From Pinguiococcus pyrenoidosus (lineage: Eukaryota > Sar > Pinguiophyceae > Pinguiochrysidales > Pinguiochrysidaceae): a stretch of 21,359 nt of DNA. A program made the translations under genes and the position numbers. Every line of letters begins with the position of its first letter. The first letter of the stretch is position 1. This document shows positions 16,934 through 21,359 of this stretch, in pieces. Under the pieces are notes generated by a model. It made no database searches, had not been told where the DNA came from, and worked only from the letters and a program-made list of their open reading frames with translations. Location: positions 1 to 21,359 of the forward strand of contig JAAMXY010000284.1 of the NCBI GenBank assembly GCA_019677205.1. The letters run 5' to 3'.

Positions 16934-18964
16934 ATGGCGAAGCTGTGCGGGTTTCGACCAGTGCGATGGGCCGCACTGGTCGCGCTCGCCTCCCTCTTGC
17001 TCCCCGGTGCGCACGCGCTGGGGCTGTGCCGCAGAAGCTGGCGGTACCGAGGGTCCGCCCAGCGGTTCGGCCGGAAAGCGGGCGGCGGCAGAAGTTACGC
17101 GCGGTGGAGTACCGCGGCGCCCGAGGAGCAGCAGAAGGCCTTTGGCCAGGCAGACGCCGGTGACGCCGCTCTGGATGCCGCGAGGGAACTGGTGGAGGCC
17201 GCCGAGCCAGCCAAACCGGCACCTCGAGGGCTCATTCGCAGTGTGGTGGGCGCCGTCGCCAACTTGCTGCACAACGGGGAAGACGATGAGATGGACGACG
17301 AAGAAGACGAGGATGGCTTCTTTGATGACGACAGAGGAAGCGTGGGCTCCGCGGACTTCGCGGTCGGAACGGGCGCTGAGGAAGGGCAGACGGGAGGCCT
17401 CCCTCAGCAGCACGCATTCATGGGGGAATGGAGCCCTCTGATGCCGATGCCGATGCCGATGCCGGTGCCGGTGCCCGTCGCCAACGCCAACGACAACGAC
17501 AAGCTTTCCGAGGCCATTCACGAAGAGGAGCACGAGGGGAATCACGTGAGTGTGCTGGGAACGCCGCAGTTCTACAGCCCCGTGCTGGACGGCGACTACC
17601 GCGTCAGCAGGAGCCTGCCGCTCGTCAACGGACATCTTCACTGGGAGTGCGCGGCCAGTGGCCTCCACCTGTACTGGAAGGCGCCCAAGTGGCGCATCGG
17701 GCCCGACCTCTACAGCATCAACAACGTGGCCCAGCTCAGGGTGCCGGAGCTCAAGGACGCTGCCAGTGCCGTCGAGGCCTCCGAGTGGAGGTCTCTGCTG
17801 CTTCCCGAGCATTCCGGCGGCGGACCGGTGTGGAAGCTGAAGGTCGGGAGTAGCTGGATGCGCTGCGAGAGCGTGCGCATCGTCCCGCTGGGTGAGAACG
17901 AAGGGCTCCAGGCTCCCGGCGGCGCCCACGGCCAGGCGACCGCGAATCCGAAAGCGGACGAGTGCCGCGTGGCGCTCGAGATGTCAGGGCAACACCAGCC
18001 GGACCTGGCGGCGACCGTGGTGGCGACGGCCGCCGCGCTGCGCCGCAGCGAAGAGATCGTCGTCCTGACGCCCTCCATGTCTGGGAACCTGCGGACGGCC
18101 GCCATCATCGCCAAGGCCATGGGCACGCCGCTGGCCGAGTCCGTGGGCGACACCATCGCCGTGCGGGAGCTGGAGACGGCGCACGACGTGTGCGAGATCG
18201 ATGGCGAATCCCGCAGCAGGTGCTGCGATGCCGAGGTGCTCGCCATCGTCGCCCCCTCGGCCGTAGCAGACAAGCCCAGCGGCGGCTCCGTCACGACCAC
18301 GTCCTACACGACCTACTGTGTCACGGAGGCCGAGGCCAACGTTTGCATCCTCCAAAGCAGCGCGTCGGAGGATGGTCGGCTTCCGCGCATCGCGGTCGAG
18401 ACGGCCGAGATGGTGGGTCTGGACATGGTGTACGTAGACGTCCTGCACGGTGGGAGAGCTGCGGCCGCGGCCGCGGCCGCGGCCGGCGAGGACAGCCAGG
18501 CGAGACATCCTGGCCCTAGCGTCCTGGCGGCGGCGAGCGTGAGCGCCATCTCGTTGCTGAACGACGGCGGGCTCGTCGCTCTGGCGATGCTCCGTCCTCC
18601 GGTGGACTCGAGTAGCGCTCCATCGCGAGACGGCGTGATCGACGCGGGTACCGGAGAGGAGCACGACGCGGATAGCGGAAGGCAGCACGTCGTGGATAGC
18701 GGAAAGGAGCAGACCACGGATTCGTCGCGGAGAAGCTCCGGTGATGGTGGCGTCGAGGGTGGTGCCGGAGGGACGGCGATCAAGCTCGGGCGCGCTCCTC
18801 TGGGGATGGAGAAGCTGTGGGATTTTATCCACGCCGAGAACAGGTCTGGGAATCTCGTGGTCGAGAGCGTGGTGCCCTTTGGAGACGATCACCAAGCCGC
18901 TGTGGTCTTCCTACGGCGACCGCTGCCCGCAGATGCTGAGGAAGCTTTTGAAGAAGAGGCGTGA
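16934..18964 (+). CDS. Unrecognised protein with a bipartite plastid/ER targeting-like leader
   Basis: 676 aa from ATG 16934. I chose this start because it gives a clear signal peptide (VRWAALVALASLLLPGAHALG) followed by a basic, acid-poor stretch (LCRRSWRYRGSAQRFGRKAG). That order is typical of secondary-plastid targeting. An in-frame ATG at 16319 would bury the signal. Next come an acidic low-complexity part (113-135), (MP)4(VP)3 at about 170-182, and a compact domain at about 215-315 (LVNGHLHWE, GLHLYWKAPKWRIGPDLYS, SEWRSLLL, GPVWKLKVGSSWM). This resembles a module seen in many algal proteins; I cannot name it. Residues 354-410 (VVLTPSMSGNLRTAAIIAKA) recall the histidine-phosphatase fold, but no RHG box is present. 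A polyalanine run lies at 509-517 and Ser/Asp-rich repeats at 572-600. Function is unknown. Confidence 0.7.
   Translation: MAKLCGFRPVRWAALVALASLLLPGAHALGLCRRSWRYRGSAQRFGRKAGGGRSYARWSTAAPEEQQKAFGQADAGDAALDAARELVEAAEPAKPAPRGLIRSVVGAVANLLHNGEDDEMDDEEDEDGFFDDDRGSVGSADFAVGTGAEEGQTGGLPQQHAFMGEWSPLMPMPMPMPVPVPVANANDNDKLSEAIHEEEHEGNHVSVLGTPQFYSPVLDGDYRVSRSLPLVNGHLHWECAASGLHLYWKAPKWRIGPDLYSINNVAQLRVPELKDAASAVEASEWRSLLLPEHSGGGPVWKLKVGSSWMRCESVRIVPLGENEGLQAPGGAHGQATANPKADECRVALEMSGQHQPDLAATVVATAAALRRSEEIVVLTPSMSGNLRTAAIIAKAMGTPLAESVGDTIAVRELETAHDVCEIDGESRSRCCDAEVLAIVAPSAVADKPSGGSVTTTSYTTYCVTEAEANVCILQSSASEDGRLPRIAVETAEMVGLDMVYVDVLHGGRAAAAAAAAAGEDSQARHPGPSVLAAASVSAISLLNDGGLVALAMLRPPVDSSSAPSRDGVIDAGTGEEHDADSGRQHVVDSGKEQTTDSSRRSSGDGGVEGGAGGTAIKLGRAPLGMEKLWDFIHAENRSGNLVVESVVPFGDDHQAAVVFLRRPLPADAEEAFEEEA
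17441..17476 (+). repeat. Coding hexamer array ATGCCG / GTGCCG
   Basis: Four ATGCCG and then GTGCCG-type units encode (MP)4(VP)3 in the gene at 16934-18964. Confidence 0.9.
18461..18486 (+). repeat. Coding (GCGGCC)4 array
   Basis: Encodes most of a nine-alanine run in the gene at 16934-18964. The array is made of overlapping NotI-type palindromes. Confidence 0.9.
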
Positions 18965-19169
18965 GAGGTGGTGGGCAGTGCGCACAGTAGGAGATGTTCA
19001 TAGTTGTGACGGAAGGCGTTAGCTCGAAGAGAAGTCCCCGCGCTTCGTCGGATGGGGCAAAGAGGGTGTGAGCGCCTTGGATCCGTACGCTCAGCGCTCA
19101 GCGGCAGCACGGGTACACACGGAGGTGTGCTTGGTTTTTGAAGACTGGAGGTGGGAAACTGGAGATTGG

Positions 19170-19204
19170 AGGCTGGCATCGGGAGGCTGGCATCGGGAGG
19201 CTGG
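19170..19204 (+). repeat. 14-bp tandem repeat (AGGCTGGCATCGGG), 2.5 copies
   Basis: Two exact units and half of a third. Related GGAG/CTGGAG words lie just upstream from 19143. Confidence 0.88.
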
Positions 19205-19695
19205 TGAGCTGCCCGCGGCGTAGAAGCATGGGAATGTGGTCGACGACACATGGGCGAGGAGAATAGGGGAGAAGGCAGACCTGCTTGGTGCTTGCCCGCA
19301 GCTGGAGTCGTTGCGAATCGGATCGCGCTGGGGTGACGGGGCTAGAGGTGTGTCTGTCTGCGTTGCGAATGCAGAGATGTGCAGATGCGGAGGAAGAAAC
19401 TAGTAAATAAGTAAGAAGATGGCAGTACACATGTTCGTGTGTGCGCTGCGGACACAGGTTGAGGAAACCCCCCTGTGCCGCGGAGGTGTAGGCGCGTAGC
19501 CTGGAAGCGCTCGACGCAACGAGATGCTTTGGTTTTGGGTTTCTTTTGTGGTTGTTTTGTGTTCTTTTTGTTTTTTTTGTGGTTTTCATGTTTTCATATA
19601 GTCATACTTCACGACTTGCTGTACGATGTTTTTGACCTTCGGTGCCGCTCGCGAACCACAACACTTTCGGGGGCACGGGGGAGAAGGGAAAAAAC

Positions 19696-19701
19696 TTTAT
19701 T
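19696..19701 (-). terminator. AATAAA polyadenylation-like hexamer after the WNK stop
   Basis: AATAAA on the minus strand lies 17 nt after the TAG at 19721-19719. The position suits a short 3' UTR; use of the canonical hexamer in this organism is an assumption. Confidence 0.4.
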
Positions 19702-19718
19702 AGATCGCCTTTTCCCTG

Positions 19719-21359
19719 CTATGACGACTTTGTCTCGTCTCCTCCTACGTCGCTGGAGAGCTCTGTCCTGGTTCCCTGGCGGTCCAGGCTTTCCTGGATG
19801 AGCGCGACGATGCGCTCCTTGCTATAGTTCACCTCAAGCTGCATCTGCCGAAATGCCTGGAGCATCTCCTCCGCTATTGACTCCACGGTGTCCGTCCTCA
19901 AGTCCATGGGGAACTCGAGCTGGATGTCCGCATCGGGCACGTCGATCTCCACCGTCTTGATGGAGCTATCGGCTTCGCCAGGCTGAATGACGATGCTCGC
20001 ATCCCTCGAGTCCACCCGGAGCTCCGCCCCGCTTCCCGGGCTCTCCAGCGGCAGCACCGCTGGTCTTTCGTCCAGGTCCTCGCTCGCCCCGTTCCCAATC
20101 TCGTGCGCATCGGCGTCCTGCTCGTCCGCGTCCTCGCCGCTGCCGGCGTCCTGCATCTCCAGCAGCGCCTTTCGCGGCTGTCGCTTCTGCGAGTCGTTCC
20201 ACACGATCTTCCCGTCCTCGCTCTGGCTGTGGCTCACGCCGTCGTCGTCCGAGTCACCCTCGTCCTCGACCGTGGCCTCGTCGATTCTCGACTGCATGGT
20301 CTCCCCCGTCGGGATCTCGTGAACCTTCTCGTCGTCCTCCGCGGCGCTCGGCGCGCTCTCGATCGCCTTCGACTGGGAGATCCCTGTGTACACATCCTCG
20401 TCATCGACGAGCTCGGCGACCTCGTCGTCCGGCACGACCATCCTGCGGGGATGGTCCGAGTCCGCCGTGTCGTCCTGGGTTTTCTGGGTGACCAAGAAAT
20501 CGTTCTCCACGAGTTCTCGCGCAGTCGGCCGCTGGTTGGGGGGGCCTAGGCAGATGCTGATGAATTCCCTGCACACCGCGTTCTTCACCTTGTGGAGCAG
20601 GGGCGGTTTCTCGCCAGCTGTTACACGCTTGTAGATCTGCGCCACGTTGAGCCCGTCGTAGGGAGGCTTCTTGCTGACCATCTCCAGCACGCACATGCCA
20701 AAGCTGTACACGTCAATCCGCTCGTCGTACCCCTGGTCCTCGTACAACTCCGGGGCCATGAACTGCGGAGTGCCCAGGACGGAGCCCGGCTTGGGGCCCA
20801 ACATGTACGTGCTCAAGCCCATGTCGCCAATGACAATCTTGCCGCCCCGCCGGTGGCTGCCGTCGTAGAAGAGGTTGTCGCACTTCAGATCTCGGTGGAT
20901 GATGGGCGGGTCGTGGTGGTGCAGAAAGATCAGGCCGTTCAGAATGTTGCTGCACCATTTCTTGATGACCTTGTACTTGATCACGCGCACGCGGTTGATG
21001 AAGTCCTTGAGCGACCCGGAGGGCATGATCTCCGTGATGAAGATGACCTCCCCCGTCTCCCGCTTGGTCCACGTGCTGACGAACTCGATGATGTGATCGT
21101 TCTTGCCGAGGGACTTGAGGAGCCGGATCTCGTCGACAATTCGATGCTTCTCGCGCTTCGGCAGGTTGCGGATGTTGATGAGGTTCCACGCGACTTCCCG
21201 CCCCTCCAGCGTGTCGCAGGCGAGCCACACTTTCTTGTACGCGCCTTCGCCAAGCAGCTTCTCCGACTCGCCGCTGTAGCGGATGAAGCGCCCATCCGGA
21301 CTGGTGTCGTCGTCATTGCCGTTCTCCGCCTCTGCCTTGATGTCCTGCGGGAGGGGGGG
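19719..21359 (-). CDS. WNK: WNK-type Ser/Thr protein kinase, N-terminus beyond the window
   Basis: 546 codons are visible; numbering starts at the right edge. WNK kinases phosphorylate SPAK/OSR1-type targets in animals and regulate ion balance and stress responses. The kinase domain is at about 22-289. The WNK hallmark is present: the Lys lies in the glycine loop (GEGAYKKV, Lys42), and the usual VAIK lysine is Asn59 (VAWN, as in plant WNKs). HRDLKCDN at 156-163 contains catalytic Asp158. The metal motif is DMG (179-181). The activation loop SVLGTPQFMAPE has Ser193 at the WNK autophosphorylation position. Residues about 478-533 (IQLEFPMDLRTDTVESIAEE) match the OSR1_C-like PF2 domain that follows WNK kinase domains. 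The region between is acidic and disordered. A CCTCCCGCAG at 21345-21354 could be a splice acceptor, so the first four or five codons may be intron. Confidence 0.92.
   Translation of the reverse strand, partial: PPLPQDIKAEAENGNDDDTSPDGRFIRYSGESEKLLGEGAYKKVWLACDTLEGREVAWNLINIRNLPKREKHRIVDEIRLLKSLGKNDHIIEFVSTWTKRETGEVIFITEIMPSGSLKDFINRVRVIKYKVIKKWCSNILNGLIFLHHHDPPIIHRDLKCDNLFYDGSHRRGGKIVIGDMGLSTYMLGPKPGSVLGTPQFMAPELYEDQGYDERIDVYSFGMCVLEMVSKKPPYDGLNVAQIYKRVTAGEKPPLLHKVKNAVCREFISICLGPPNQRPTARELVENDFLVTQKTQDDTADSDHPRRMVVPDDEVAELVDDEDVYTGISQSKAIESAPSAAEDDEKVHEIPTGETMQSRIDEATVEDEGDSDDDGVSHSQSEDGKIVWNDSQKRQPRKALLEMQDAGSGEDADEQDADAHEIGNGASEDLDERPAVLPLESPGSGAELRVDSRDASIVIQPGEADSSIKTVEIDVPDADIQLEFPMDLRTDTVESIAEEMLQAFRQMQLEVNYSKERIVALIQESLDRQGTRTELSSDVGGDETKSS

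Larger units (their letters stand above)
18965..19718. other. Convergent intergenic region between the 16934 gene and the WNK gene
   Basis: 754 bp with no supported gene. It holds a 14-bp repeat (19170-19204), a T-rich stretch (about 19530-19605) and, near its right end, a polyadenylation-like hexamer for the WNK transcript. Confidence 0.5.

Noticed and set aside
16358-17929. 523-aa minus-strand frame over the 5' part of the 16934 gene
   Set aside because: It is antisense to a frame with a signal peptide and domain-like content, and its own translation is low-complexity and His/Arg-rich.

Overview
The window is nuclear DNA from a eukaryote, most likely a unicellular alga. Genes are split by short GT-AG introns (64-261 bp) with good donors and pyrimidine-rich acceptors. 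They lie close together on both strands. The proteins are eukaryotic: a WNK kinase, a CLASP microtubule protein, a mitochondrial carrier and an ankyrin protein. One protein starts with a hydrophobic signal followed by a basic, plastid-transit-like stretch, and a secreted protein ends in a Cys-rich module I associate with algal and other protist extracellular proteins. Lineage beyond 'protist alga' is inference. I see no mobile elements, tRNA, rRNA, CRISPR or viral genes.

Layout, left to right: a weak AT-rich candidate exon (-, about 369-556); a putative nuclear protein (+, 694-1677); a three-exon protein with repeated PGDW-like modules (-, 3925-1717); a five-exon ankyrin protein (+, 4624-6095); a six-exon citrate/tricarboxylate carrier of the SLC25A1 type (-, 7650-6202); an eight-exon 3-hydroxybutyrate dehydrogenase-like SDR (-, 9831-8357); a two-exon secreted DUF4114-like/Cys-rich protein (+, 10306-11629); an intronless CLASP (-, 15777-12181); a plastid- or ER-targeted unknown protein (+, 16934-18964); and a WNK kinase running off the right edge (-, 21359-19719). 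Neighbours are convergent or divergent with no operon logic. Two convergent pairs are very tight: 39 bp between 1677 and 1717, and 106 bp between 6095 and 6202.

The exon models were built by joining frames at GT-AG sites and checking phase. All spliced lengths are exact multiples of three and rejoin recognisable family sequence, which strongly supports the carrier, SDR and ankyrin models.

The most unusual property is simple tandem arrays at gene-structure boundaries. Three introns carry private minisatellites (units of 12, 11 and 8 bp) starting within about 15 nt of the 5' splice site. A 19-bp array duplicates the last codons and stop of the SDR gene. A C15 run lies 2 nt after the CLASP stop. 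E2F-like motifs sit near the starts of four genes. The SDR gene also encodes two alternative, phase-compatible versions of one Rossmann strand.
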